Assembly (NCBI GenBank): GCA_007129495.1
Contig: SKVJ01000039.1
Location: 1 to 64,000, forward strand
DNA from: Dehalococcoidia bacterium
GTDB taxonomy: Bacteria > Chloroflexota > Dehalococcoidia > GIF9 > AB-539-J10
Length of the DNA stretch: 64,000 nt
Direction: 5' to 3'
Each line of letters opens with the position of its first letter. Positions within the stretch are counted from its first letter, which is position 1. The position numbers and the translations under genes were made by a program. Of the stretch, positions 1 through 8,466 are shown piece by piece. The notes under the pieces are model-generated. The model made no database searches. It was not told the DNA's origin and worked only from the letters and a program-made list of their open reading frames with translations.

Positions 1-237
1 GATAAGTCCGCATATCCAGGTGGGTCTGTCACACGCTCAGCGGTACTCCCAAAGCCGATGGACAGTAGTTGGCAGTCAGCCCCATGTGTTCCCGCGAGGC
101 TCGCATTTCCTTTCTACCACCATGAATGATTGACACTTGCTGTTCAAAGGCGTACCTTCGCAGCCATCTGGTTCCCGACCGCCTATCTGTTCCCGGTGGT
201 GAGTCCCAGTCAGGTCAGTGTTAGTGCTGGGCATGAT

Positions 238-750
238 ATGAGCAACGGTTCGGCGGAGGGAAGCAGTAGCATCCGTTTCGACACCAGCATTCTTGTCGGA
301 GTGGTCGCGGCGGATTTCACTTCTGACACTTATCCTGGTGTGGGCGCGGCGGTGGCAATCGAACTTGTCCGGGGCACCCAGGTGTGCATCGCAGGAGACA
401 CCGGGCTCACTGGCGAGCGAGTGCGGGACTGGATCGTCAAGAGATTCCTCTCTCTCTGTGTGGATATCGTGCACTTCCGCATCGCCACTACTTCTGCACT
501 CGCTGCTGTACTTGAGGCACCGGGTGTACGCAGGTTCCTGGCATGCCGTCCCACTGTCCACCTGGTTAAGCGCAAGCTTTTGTGCGCCTGGCCTCTCGTG
601 CGGAAGAGAGGCACAGAGATGGTTGTTCGTATCATTTCCGAATCGGTCAGCCAGGACGATAGGGACTGTGCTACAGCCCGCGCTGAATCGGCAGTCTCAT
701 TCCTCATGGAGCAGAAGCCTCGCGGCGCACAGTCGGGAGCAGCGGCTTGA
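238..750 (+). CDS. Shrunken phosphohexomutase (PGM/PMM/GlmM) homologue, probably inactive
   Basis: This 170-residue ORF looks like the two ends of an alpha-D-phosphohexomutase joined in frame. Residues of about 10-90 follow the family's domain I pattern (SIRFDT, then a GRDTR-like AGDTGLTGER, then a VPTPAL-like IATTSAL). The last 60 residues follow domain IV, where the phosphate loop RPSGTEP appears as VRKRGTEM. The TASHNP catalytic serine segment, the metal-binding DGDxDR loop and domains II and III are all missing; the family usually has about 450 residues. I infer it cannot be an active mutase. The frame is open upstream to a TGA at 127-129, so the start could also be TTG 130 or GTG 199; I prefer ATG 238 because homology begins just after it. 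Its stop overlaps the next gene by 4 bases. It may be a decaying gene or a repurposed regulatory protein. Confidence 0.55.
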   Translation: MSNGSAEGSSSIRFDTSILVGVVAADFTSDTYPGVGAAVAIELVRGTQVCIAGDTGLTGERVRDWIVKRFLSLCVDIVHFRIATTSALAAVLEAPGVRRFLACRPTVHLVKRKLLCAWPLVRKRGTEMVVRIISESVSQDDRDCATARAESAVSFLMEQKPRGAQSGAAA

Positions 751-2069
751 AGGCACTGATACTTTGTGGCGGTGTCGGTCGCCGCATGCATCCCCTGCGG
801 GAGGACAAGTTCATGCTTGACCTTGTGGGCCGGCCGCTGCTGCTGCATATGGTGGATATGCTTCGGGATGCCGGTGTGGACGACTTCGTATTCATCGGGA
901 ATGAAGGCAATGCTGAATTGCTGCGAAAGGTAGCCAACGGGCTGGACGAGGTTCGGTGCCAGGTTGTCGTGCAGCGGGAACGGACCGGTATGGCCGGCGC
1001 CGTTGAGGCAGCCGCGAACATCGCCGATGGACCGGTGCTCATCGTCAGTTCGAACGATGTTGTAGACCCCGGAGCCTACAGAAAGATGGTTGAAGCGGCT
1101 GAACAGAGTGAGTGCGATGCAGCAGTACTTGCCTGTAAGGTGAATCACCACTTTCCTGGAGGCTACCTGGTGGTGGACCGAGCGATGCGCGTCAATCGTA
1201 TCGTAGAAAAGCCGGAGCCCGGCACTGAGCCGTCCGATCTCGTCAACGTTGTGGTGCACTTCCACCGCGATGGACGCAAGCTGGTGGAGGCGCTAACCCG
1301 CGCCCCGATGGGGGATAACGACCGCTATGAGGTTGCTCTGTCACACATGATTTCGGATGGCTATTACCTGCTTGCAGTGCCGCACGTGAGCTTCTGGGGC
1401 CCGCTGAAGTACCCGTGGCACATATTCCCGGTGATGGAGTACTTCGTGTGGGGGCTGCGGCGAAGGGTGGCGATGTCCGCACGAGTCGCACCCTGCGCAG
1501 TCATCGAAGGAGCCGTGGTGGTGGCTGAGGATGTCCGGATTCTGGAGAATGCGGTTATTCGTGGGCCGGCGTACATCGGGGAGCGCGCGATCATTGGCAA
1601 CAATGTACTCATCCGTGCGGGATCGCACATCGGCTCGGATACCGTGGTGGGCTTCTCCACTGAGATAAAGCACTCGTATATCGGCCGGAAATGCTGGTTT
1701 CATTCGAACTATATCGGGGATTCGATAGTCGACGACCACTGCTCCTTCGGGAGTAGTGCGGTGACGGCGAACCTTAGGTTCGACGAGGCTACAGTGGAGG
1801 TGACGGTCGATGGTGCCCCTGCGAAGACGAACATGGACAAGCTGGGTGTCATTGTTGGCAACGGAAGCCAGGTGGGCGTTAACGCCAGCCTGATGCCGGG
1901 TGTCGTGGTGGGACCTGGAGCGGTAGTAGGCCCGCATGTGTGTCTGCGGGAGAACCTTGGGCCCGGACGCAGGGCGCTGTCCAGGGCAACGCATATAGTC
2001 GAGGACTTGGGCGAGCGGGCGCCGGTATCGCAACGTGAAGTCATGTGGCACAAGTTAGAAGATGTGTAG
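747..2069 (+). CDS. GlmU-like sugar-1-phosphate nucleotidyltransferase with left-handed beta-helix domain
   Basis: The 440-residue protein has an N-terminal nucleotidyltransferase domain opening with LILCGGVGRRMHPL, an Asp in VSSNDVVD at the usual metal site, and Asn in LVNVVVHF. From about residue 245 it continues into hexapeptide repeats typical of a left-handed beta-helix. The segment HSNYIGD followed by GSSAVTANLRF resembles the acetyltransferase site of GlmU, including its catalytic His. It therefore probably makes an NDP-sugar such as UDP-GlcNAc in the cytoplasm, perhaps with acetylation. The exact sugar cannot be read from the sequence, and archaeal-type bifunctional homologues are equally close in layout. 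It starts with TTG inside the stop of the preceding ORF, which suggests translational coupling. glmS follows about 330 bases downstream, which supports a role in amino-sugar synthesis for the cell envelope. Confidence 0.8.
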   Translation: MKALILCGGVGRRMHPLREDKFMLDLVGRPLLLHMVDMLRDAGVDDFVFIGNEGNAELLRKVANGLDEVRCQVVVQRERTGMAGAVEAAANIADGPVLIVSSNDVVDPGAYRKMVEAAEQSECDAAVLACKVNHHFPGGYLVVDRAMRVNRIVEKPEPGTEPSDLVNVVVHFHRDGRKLVEALTRAPMGDNDRYEVALSHMISDGYYLLAVPHVSFWGPLKYPWHIFPVMEYFVWGLRRRVAMSARVAPCAVIEGAVVVAEDVRILENAVIRGPAYIGERAIIGNNVLIRAGSHIGSDTVVGFSTEIKHSYIGRKCWFHSNYIGDSIVDDHCSFGSSAVTANLRFDEATVEVTVDGAPAKTNMDKLGVIVGNGSQVGVNASLMPGVVVGPGAVVGPHVCLRENLGPGRRALSRATHIVEDLGERAPVSQREVMWHKLEDV

Positions 2070-2401
2070 GAACATACTCCCGTGTCCGTCGCGGGTGGAG
2101 AGCGTGTTGTCTCACTGGCGACGGGTTCTACGTGCGTTCCTGCATTCCACCGCCCTTCTGTCTTATCTGTGTACACTCGGCGTATCCATTCCTTCAATCA
2201 TTGTTTTGATGGGGGATGGTGTCCCAACGTGGCGATTTGCGCGCAATGTGTGTGTTACCGACGTACTTCGTAACCAAGGGCATCATCCTTTGATTGCAGT
2301 GAAAACATGATTGGCATGTCTCATGGCCTGTGCTGGTGGTTGTGTCGCAGCCGTGCAGGGTTTGGTGACTTCGCACGTTGGTTGCGTTCTCGAAGGACAG
2401 T
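2070..2401. other. Intergenic leader upstream of glmS
   Basis: This 332-base stretch separates the nucleotidyltransferase from glmS. The short ORFs in the track here (2062-2310, 2082-2273, 2194-2376) are not recognisable proteins. I looked for the conserved core of a glmS ribozyme and did not find one. The only clear signal is a ribosome binding site, GAAGGAC, just before the glmS ATG at 2402. A long transcribed leader is possible. Confidence 0.4.
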
Positions 2402-4288
2402 ATGTGCGGAATAATCGGATTCTGTCGTACCAGCGAGATGTGGGTAGCGCCTTCACTTGATTCCGCTGCACCTGTTGTCCCGCTCGTGGGTGCGATGCAT
2501 CAAACCCTGATAGCGAATCACGCTGCAGGAATCAGCGTGCCCATCGCATCGCCCCTCGTTCTCGAAGGATTACGACGTCTGGAGTATCGTGGTTACGACT
2601 CCGCGGGTATTGCGTCGGTGGACAATGGTTCACTGCTCGTACGGAAAGACATCGGCGCCATTGCGGAGGTGGATGCACTGCAGCAACTTGGTCTCATGCC
2701 CGGGACGATTGCTGTTGGACACACACGCTGGGCCACGCATGGCTCCGTGACACAGGCCAATGCGCACCCGCACACTGACATGGCTGGACGGGTGGTGGTG
2801 GTGCACAACGGGATCATTGAGAACTATGAGGAGCTGCGTGACGGATTGCACGCTGAAGGGATAGTCTTCAGGTCTGACACGGATAGCGAGGTTATCCCCC
2901 AGCTGTTTGCCAGGGAACTTGGCGATGGTTGCGCGACACTTGAGGAGGCGGTGCGCCTGGTCTGCCCTCGGCTCCAGGGACCGTACGCCTTTGTCGTACT
3001 CAGTGCTCATGATGGCGGGACGATGATCGGTGTGCGGAAGGGGAACCCCCTCGTGGTGGGATTCTCCGATCACGGTGTCTTCCTGTCCAGTGATGTCCTC
3101 GCCTTCTCTGAGCACGCGCGCTGGATGGTGTCGCTGACGGATGGAGAGATGGCGATAGTGACATCGTCAGGAGTACGTTTTCTAAATCCCGATGGAGTGG
3201 AGGTTGTGAAGATACCGTCCATGGTTGACTGTGTGTGGGCGGATGTTGGCCGGGATGGCTACGGGCACTATATGCTGAAGGAGATTCTTGAGCAGCCGAG
3301 CGTTGTCTCTCGGTGTGGCCATGGGGATAATGATCTTTTGGTAGATGCTGCACTGGCGATACTGGGTGCAAGGCAGGTGGTATTTACCGCATGTGGGACC
3401 TCGCGGCACGCATCACTCATTGGCCGGTACTTCTTCTCTAAGGTGGCCCGACAGTTCTCGGATGTTGTGATGGCGTCAGAATTCGGCTATTTCGCCGCTT
3501 CGCTCAACTCGCAGACCGTCGTAATCGCGGTCTCGCAGAGCGGTGAGACGGCTGACGTGATTGCGGGTGTGAAGCTGGCGAAGGAAGCCGGCGCACGGGT
3601 GGTGAGCGTGGTAAATCGGCCTTCGTGCGTCCTTGCAGAGATGGGAGATTACCTGGTGAAGCTGGGATGCGGCGCCGAGATCGGCGTCGCCGCCACCAAG
3701 ACGTTCACCGGGCAGATCAGTCTCTTCTACCTGTTGGCGCATGCGATGGTGAACAAGCTGCAACTCGGGAGATCGAATCTGGAACAGGCTGGGATACTGC
3801 TTCACGAGCTTCTGCAGGGTTTGGGCGATGGACTCGAGCCATTGGCCTTGAGACTTAGAGACAGGGAACATCTCTACTACATCGGTCGAGGCGTTAACTT
3901 CGCGGTGGCGATGGAGGGCGCGCTCAAGATGAAGGAGATAAGCTACATCCATGCTGAGGGTATGCCTGCGGGAGAGTTGAAGCACGGCACGCTGGCGCTG
4001 ATAGAGAAGGGTACTCCTGTAGTGGCCATTTGTCCGAACGACGAGACACACGCCGAGACAATCAGCAATGCCATGGAGGCCAAGGTACGTGGTGCGTATG
4101 TAATCGGAGTCTCTGATGTCGAGAGCAGAGTGTTTGATCACTGGATACGGATGCCTGCAGTCTCGTCGCTGCTGTATCCGATCATTGCAGTCGCACCGCT
4201 GCAGTTGTTTGCGTACCATATGGCACTGGCTCGAGGCTGCGACCCTGATAGACCTCGGAATCTGGCTAAGTCGGTAACCGTTAAGTGA
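2402..4288 (+). CDS. glmS: Glutamine-fructose-6-phosphate aminotransferase (isomerizing)
   Basis: GlmS makes glucosamine-6-phosphate from fructose-6-phosphate and glutamine, the committed step to UDP-GlcNAc. The N-terminal class II glutaminase starts at MCGIIGF with the catalytic Cys in position 2, so ATG 2402 is chosen over the longer ORF. Two SIS isomerase domains follow (CGTSRHASL; SQSGETADV), and the C-terminus is the canonical LAKSVTV. The protein has 628 residues, somewhat longer than usual. The excess is an extra segment of about 36 residues between MCGIIG and the conserved RLEYRGYDSAG motif, where E. coli GlmS has only about ten residues. This insert lies close to the glutaminase active site and is unexplained. 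A GAAGGAC ribosome binding site precedes the ATG. The gene closes the amino-sugar cluster. Confidence 0.95.
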   Translation: MCGIIGFCRTSEMWVAPSLDSAAPVVPLVGAMHQTLIANHAAGISVPIASPLVLEGLRRLEYRGYDSAGIASVDNGSLLVRKDIGAIAEVDALQQLGLMPGTIAVGHTRWATHGSVTQANAHPHTDMAGRVVVVHNGIIENYEELRDGLHAEGIVFRSDTDSEVIPQLFARELGDGCATLEEAVRLVCPRLQGPYAFVVLSAHDGGTMIGVRKGNPLVVGFSDHGVFLSSDVLAFSEHARWMVSLTDGEMAIVTSSGVRFLNPDGVEVVKIPSMVDCVWADVGRDGYGHYMLKEILEQPSVVSRCGHGDNDLLVDAALAILGARQVVFTACGTSRHASLIGRYFFSKVARQFSDVVMASEFGYFAASLNSQTVVIAVSQSGETADVIAGVKLAKEAGARVVSVVNRPSCVLAEMGDYLVKLGCGAEIGVAATKTFTGQISLFYLLAHAMVNKLQLGRSNLEQAGILLHELLQGLGDGLEPLALRLRDREHLYYIGRGVNFAVAMEGALKMKEISYIHAEGMPAGELKHGTLALIEKGTPVVAICPNDETHAETISNAMEAKVRGAYVIGVSDVESRVFDHWIRMPAVSSLLYPIIAVAPLQLFAYHMALARGCDPDRPRNLAKSVTVK

Positions 4289-4386
4289 CATAACAGACAT
4301 AAAGGAAGGTAGACGCGCAGGTCGATAACGGGTATGTCGAATTCCCACCTGTTGACCGGTTATCACCAGGATCGTCGAGATTTGTC

Positions 4387-4410
4387 TGTCTGGTCTACGT
4401 GTACCAGACA
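4387..4410. terminator. Hairpin downstream of glmS
   Basis: A perfect 8-bp inverted repeat (TGTCTGGT / ACCAGACA) with an 8-base loop lies about 100 bases after the glmS stop. It has no following T-run, so intrinsic termination is uncertain. It lies in a 353-base gap (4289-4641) in which I see no gene. Confidence 0.35.
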
Positions 4411-4641
4411 CCTTCAATTCGCCAATTGTTGACGACGTATTCAGGAGGCATGACATCCCCACGACATCGTGAGGCGACTTAGAACCATTGGTCATGCCCA
4501 GTGCCAAGCCAGTGCTGGTTTTTCGGGTGAAGTAACCTGGAGACGCCCCGCCCCTGTGGTCACCCCACAGTGGTCCACACATCGGAATCGGAATACTCTT
4601 TGGTTATCGCCACGATGGGGGGCAGGTGTGGGAACGTGTCC

Positions 4642-5796
4642 CTACGATTCCGGTTCATATTGGTCCTCCGGAACGTGTGTTGCCATCAAGCTGAGTGTCC
4701 TGACGATACGCGCCACGTTTTCGCCGTCCAGGTATGGATGCATCGGGAGGAAGACCAGTTCGGACGCCACACGATCGGTGTTCGGAAGATGCGCGGTGTC
4801 GTGACCGGCTATGGCCTGGTAGAACGGATGCTGGTGCAGAGGCAGCAGCGGACAACATGACGATTCAATTCCTTGAGAGAGAAGCTCACGGCAGACATCC
4901 TGCGGCGTGAATTGGAACTCGGGTGTCACCCGCAATGCATAGCGCTGGAACGCGTGCCGGGATCCTGGTAGCACCGCCGGTGTGACGAGGCCATCCCATT
5001 GCTTGAGTCCATGTGTGAGCTCCATGGCCCACAACATCTGAATCTCCGCGTGTGTGTCCGCCCGAATCAACCGCTCCAACGCCAATGACGCCGTAGTATC
5101 CGTCATGCGGTAGTCAAACCCTGGTCGGCATATCCGGCCACTACCGTCGCAGCCGTGGTTGGCCAAACTCCGGACCAGAGCCGCTACCTCGTCATTGTCT
5201 GTCGTCAACATTCCACCGCCATCCTCCCCTGCTGACAGCCCTTGCTGGAACGAGTAGCACGTTGTCCCGTATCGTCCGACGTGGCTGTCGTGGTACTTCG
5301 CCCCCAGGGCCTCCCATGCAACCTCGATAAGGCCGAGCCCATACCGCTCCGCAATATCAGCCATCGCATCCATGTCACATACCTGTCCGAATGCATGGAC
5401 AGCAAGCAGAACACCGGGGCGATTTGCGGATCGCATCTGTGTGATGGCCCGCTCGGCTTCCAGCGGAGCAATGGTCAGAGTATAAGGATTGATATCGGCG
5501 AAAACTGTTGTGGCGCCGACAGCCGTCACCGCGCAGCCAACGGCGGGAAGACATAACGGTGATGTGATTACTCCACAACCACCGCTCACGCCATGGGCGA
5601 GCAATGCCAAATGCAACGCGGCTGTTCCGGAATTCAGCGCCACCGCATGGCGCGCTCCGGTGTATTCGTTGAACTTCTGTTCGAGGCCCACCACCACTCC
5701 CTCGTTTTGGTTGAGATTGTCTGCCCGAATCCCGCACTTCACCGCGTCTATTCCAAGGCGACAAACGTATGGCCCGGTAACACTGATGAGATTCAT
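4642..5796 (-). CDS. DegT/DnrJ/EryC1/StrS-fold protein lacking the PLP lysine
   Basis: The 384-residue protein follows the DegT/StrS sugar aminotransferase family throughout: the N-terminal NSGTAALHLAL cofactor loop, the FADINPYTL segment, HAFGQVCDMDAM, and the RMTDTTASLALERL region. Two catalytic positions have changed. The EDAAQALG motif, whose Asp contacts the pyridine nitrogen, reads EVAWEALG. The SFxxTK motif that carries the Schiff-base lysine reads SFQQGLSAGEDGG, with no Lys and a two-residue shortening. I confirmed the codons on the minus strand. The family normally makes amino sugars on nucleotide carriers; this copy is probably not a transaminase and could be a pseudoenzyme or a dehydratase-like variant. 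The start at 5796 is chosen for the GGAGG upstream. It stands alone, convergent with glmS, in gene-poor DNA. Confidence 0.75.
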   Translation of the reverse strand: MNLISVTGPYVCRLGIDAVKCGIRADNLNQNEGVVVGLEQKFNEYTGARHAVALNSGTAALHLALLAHGVSGGCGVITSPLCLPAVGCAVTAVGATTVFADINPYTLTIAPLEAERAITQMRSANRPGVLLAVHAFGQVCDMDAMADIAERYGLGLIEVAWEALGAKYHDSHVGRYGTTCYSFQQGLSAGEDGGGMLTTDNDEVAALVRSLANHGCDGSGRICRPGFDYRMTDTTASLALERLIRADTHAEIQMLWAMELTHGLKQWDGLVTPAVLPGSRHAFQRYALRVTPEFQFTPQDVCRELLSQGIESSCCPLLPLHQHPFYQAIAGHDTAHLPNTDRVASELVFLPMHPYLDGENVARIVRTLSLMATHVPEDQYEPES

Positions 5797-6615
5797 CAGG
5801 TGTCCTTTCCTCCATTTCTTTATTGCATGCGGCGCGATTAACGCCGTTACGCTCAATTGTGCCTGCCAGGGCTTGGGTTATGAGTTCCCCGCAGGAGAAG
5901 AAGGGACCAGTCCGTTGATTCGGGCGCGTTTCAGACATGTCGGCCCGCAAAATCGCGTGCCGGCAAGAATATGATGATGGGTATGCACTCAGGTCACACC
6001 GAGCACATCGTCTGTCGGGAGGAGCCGCCTCGTGGGTTGATGACATCGTGTTATATGGCGGCAAGTTAGCTTAACCATACTCTGTTACTTGCGGTTGATA
6101 CAAATGCAAACATAGGAGTTTGGTCATGTTTGCCCCGCAAATTGGTACAGGGAAGGGTTTTGCTGCCCATACCAGTACCTCCGCTGTGGCTGGTACACGG
6201 ATCGGGTCTCTGCAATCTGAATTCCGACTCACTTGAACCTGATAACAGTACCACTTCGCCCTGTCCCTTGCTGTCTGGTGGGTTCAATTACAGTCGACTA
6301 ATCCGTTGCCTGGCAATCCCACAACAGGTTCGGCTACACCATGGACAACACTGCTGCAATGGTGCAGCCTCTGCGTTTGGATGGCTTTCCAGCGGACTTT
6401 CCATCTGGAATCACGCCTAGGGACTTGCCTTTGTGGATGGACAGGTTAATGGAGGGCGCATGGCTGGCAGCTGATTGGAATGCTGCACCGCTGCTTCCTT
6501 AGCTTCGTTCTGTGGCCTTTCCACCTGCCAGGGCAATGCTGCTCCAGGTCCTCGCACTGGTGTCGCGTCGCGGTGAGGTGACCGGCACATGCATAAAAGG
6601 ATAGACTAAGCGTGG
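5797..6615. other. Gene-poor stretch between the DegT-like gene and dxs
   Basis: These 819 bases contain no recognisable gene of normal length. The ORFs in the track (5489-5974, 5375-6064 minus, 6066-6287 minus, 6130-6420, 6446-6970 minus) have low-complexity, shadow-like translations. One short plus-strand ORF at 6341-6502 is listed separately. The stretch must hold the promoters of dxs (plus) and of the DegT-like gene (minus), but I see no strong -35/-10 pair. Confidence 0.5.
6341..6502 (+). CDS. Possible 53-residue protein, unknown
   Basis: This ATG-to-TAG ORF is below the length limit of the ORF track. Its translation has a natural-looking composition, with a central ITPRDLPLWMDRLMEG segment and several Trp residues, unlike the shadow ORFs around it. 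There is no good ribosome binding site (only AGG about 14 bases upstream) and I recognise no family. It may be a small protein, a gene remnant or chance. Confidence 0.2.
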   Translation: MDNTAAMVQPLRLDGFPADFPSGITPRDLPLWMDRLMEGAWLAADWNAAPLLP

Positions 6616-8460
6616 ATGAACGATATCGGGTCGCTGAATGATAGTGAGGTGAAGCATCTTTGCGATAAGCTGCGAAGCCGTATTGTGGACACTGTCGAGC
6701 AAACAGGCGGGCATCTGTCGTCGAGCCTGGGAGCGGTCGAATTGACTGTGGCGCTTCACCGTGTGTTTGACTCTGCGCAGGATCGGATCCTCTGGGATGT
6801 TGGACATCAGTCATACGCGCACAAGCTTCTGACCGGAAGGGATGACGTGTTCGACACCCTGCGGCAGTACGGGGGTCTTTCGGGATTTCCTGATCCGGAG
6901 GAAAGTGAACACGATGCATTTGTGGCCGGTCACGCCGGTAACGCGCTGTCTGCAGCATTGGGTCTTGCACTGGCCCGCGATAGGGCGAAGGAATCGCATG
7001 ACGTTATAGCGGTGGTTGGTGACGGTTCACTCACTGCAGGGATGTCCTATGAGGCGCTGAATCACGCTGGGCAGGCGGGTTCGCGCCTGATAATCGTTCT
7101 GAACGACAACGGGATGTCCATCTCGCCCACCGCCGGATCACTTGCCCGGCGATTGCATATGCTGCGTACCGATGCGCGCTATTCAGGGCTCAAACGTGGT
7201 GCCGACGATGCTTTGATCAGGTTCCCACAAGGAGAACGCTTCAGGTGGGTGGTGCAGCGGTTTAAGGTAGGCGTCAAGAGTATGGTGATACCGGTAATGC
7301 TCTTCGAGGAACTCGGAATCACATATCTCGGTCCGGCTGATGGCCACGATGTGGGTTCCGTTGAGAGTTTGTTGCAGCGTGCACGTACTCTTCATGGTCC
7401 TGTCGTGGTCCACGTGGTCACTCACAAGGGCAAGGGTTACGAGCCCGCGGAACGTGACCCGGTGCGGTACCATGGCGTATCTCCGTGTATCGAACGGGAG
7501 ATTAACGGCGAGACATACAGCTCTGTATTCGCATCGTCGCTTCGGAACTTGTTACAGCGTGACCCTCGTATCGTGGTGGTTACTGCGGCGATGCTGGATG
7601 GAACGGGACTCGCTGATCTGGGTCGTGAATATCCGGGGCGGATCATTGATGTCGGTATATCTGAGCAACATGCCGTGACACTGGCGGGAGGACTCGCTGC
7701 GGGTGGTTTGCGACCCGTAGTGGCCATCTACTCCACGTTCCTGCAGAGGGCGTTCGACCAGATAGTGCACGATGTATGTCTACCGAACCTGCCGGTGGTC
7801 TTCGCTATCGACCGCGCAGGCATTGTAGGCGAAGACGGGAAGACGCACCAGGGCATCTTCGATCTCGGCTATCTTGGGCTGATGCCTGATATGACGGTTC
7901 TGGCACCAAGGGATGGATGGCACTTGTCCGCGATGCTGGAGTGGGCGCTGCGATGCGACGGACCGGTGGCGTTGAGATATCCCCGTGCGCGCGTCCCCGA
8001 ACCGGTTGAGTGTCTGTGGGACGCCACTGATTATCGTCCGTCGATGGAACTGCTTCGGCAGGGGGATGACGCGCTCGTAGTTGCTCTGGGTTCCATGGTG
8101 TCCCCCGCACTGGAAGCGGCGCACGCATTGAGTCATCTGGGAATTAAGGTTGCGGTGATAGACGCGTGCATAGCTCATCCACTGGATGCCGCCGCGATCT
8201 GTGCGGAAGCGGCACGGTACAGCCTCGTGATCACAGTTGAGGAACACGTACGAACCGGCGGCTTCGGTTCCCGGATTGTGACATCGTTGCAGGATGCCGG
8301 GCTGCATGGTATACGCGTGCATCGGTTAGGAGTGCCGGACTGCTTTGTGACGCATGGTTCACGCGAGGCGGTGCTTGCGCACTTGTGCCTTGATGCAGAA
8401 GGCATTCGCCGCGCCTGTATGCAGGCGCTTGACCAGGTGCATCCGAAATCGACACGTTAG
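6616..8460 (+). CDS. dxs: 1-deoxy-D-xylulose-5-phosphate synthase
   Basis: DXS condenses pyruvate with glyceraldehyde-3-phosphate using thiamine diphosphate, the first step of the MEP route to isoprenoids. The 614-residue protein has the transketolase-like start TGGHLSSSLGAVELTVALH, the WDVGHQSYAHKLLTGR motif, and the cofactor-binding GDGSLTAGMSYEALNHAG ending in LNDNGMSISP. The C-terminal half contains the pyrimidine domain with DVGISEQHAVTLAGG and the transketolase C-terminal domain. Length is close to the family norm. The start is ATG 6616, with AAAAGGA upstream. The gene converges on argS with only 6 bases between the stop codons, so there is no room for a terminator and the two transcripts must overlap or end inside each other. 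Confidence 0.95.
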   Translation: MNDIGSLNDSEVKHLCDKLRSRIVDTVEQTGGHLSSSLGAVELTVALHRVFDSAQDRILWDVGHQSYAHKLLTGRDDVFDTLRQYGGLSGFPDPEESEHDAFVAGHAGNALSAALGLALARDRAKESHDVIAVVGDGSLTAGMSYEALNHAGQAGSRLIIVLNDNGMSISPTAGSLARRLHMLRTDARYSGLKRGADDALIRFPQGERFRWVVQRFKVGVKSMVIPVMLFEELGITYLGPADGHDVGSVESLLQRARTLHGPVVVHVVTHKGKGYEPAERDPVRYHGVSPCIEREINGETYSSVFASSLRNLLQRDPRIVVVTAAMLDGTGLADLGREYPGRIIDVGISEQHAVTLAGGLAAGGLRPVVAIYSTFLQRAFDQIVHDVCLPNLPVVFAIDRAGIVGEDGKTHQGIFDLGYLGLMPDMTVLAPRDGWHLSAMLEWALRCDGPVALRYPRARVPEPVECLWDATDYRPSMELLRQGDDALVVALGSMVSPALEAAHALSHLGIKVAVIDACIAHPLDAAAICAEAARYSLVITVEEHVRTGGFGSRIVTSLQDAGLHGIRVHRLGVPDCFVTHGSREAVLAHLCLDAEGIRRACMQALDQVHPKSTR

Positions 8461-8466
8461 ATGGGA

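Noticed and set aside
330-1265. 311-residue minus-strand ORF opposite the nucleotidyltransferase
   Set aside because: Shadow of the mutase remnant and nucleotidyltransferase frames; the translation is not protein-like.
2070-2401. glmS ribozyme upstream of glmS
   Set aside because: The conserved core sequence and pseudoknot strands could not be found by eye.
3476-4582. 368-residue minus-strand ORF opposite glmS
   Set aside because: Antisense to the conserved SIS domains of GlmS and runs into non-coding DNA; no recognisable motif.
6200-6265. TTGAACCTGAT before dxs, resembling the TPP riboswitch core
   Set aside because: The CUGAGA and ACCC elements and the closing UAAU...GCGUAGGGA part are not in the right order or spacing, so one 11-base match is probably chance.
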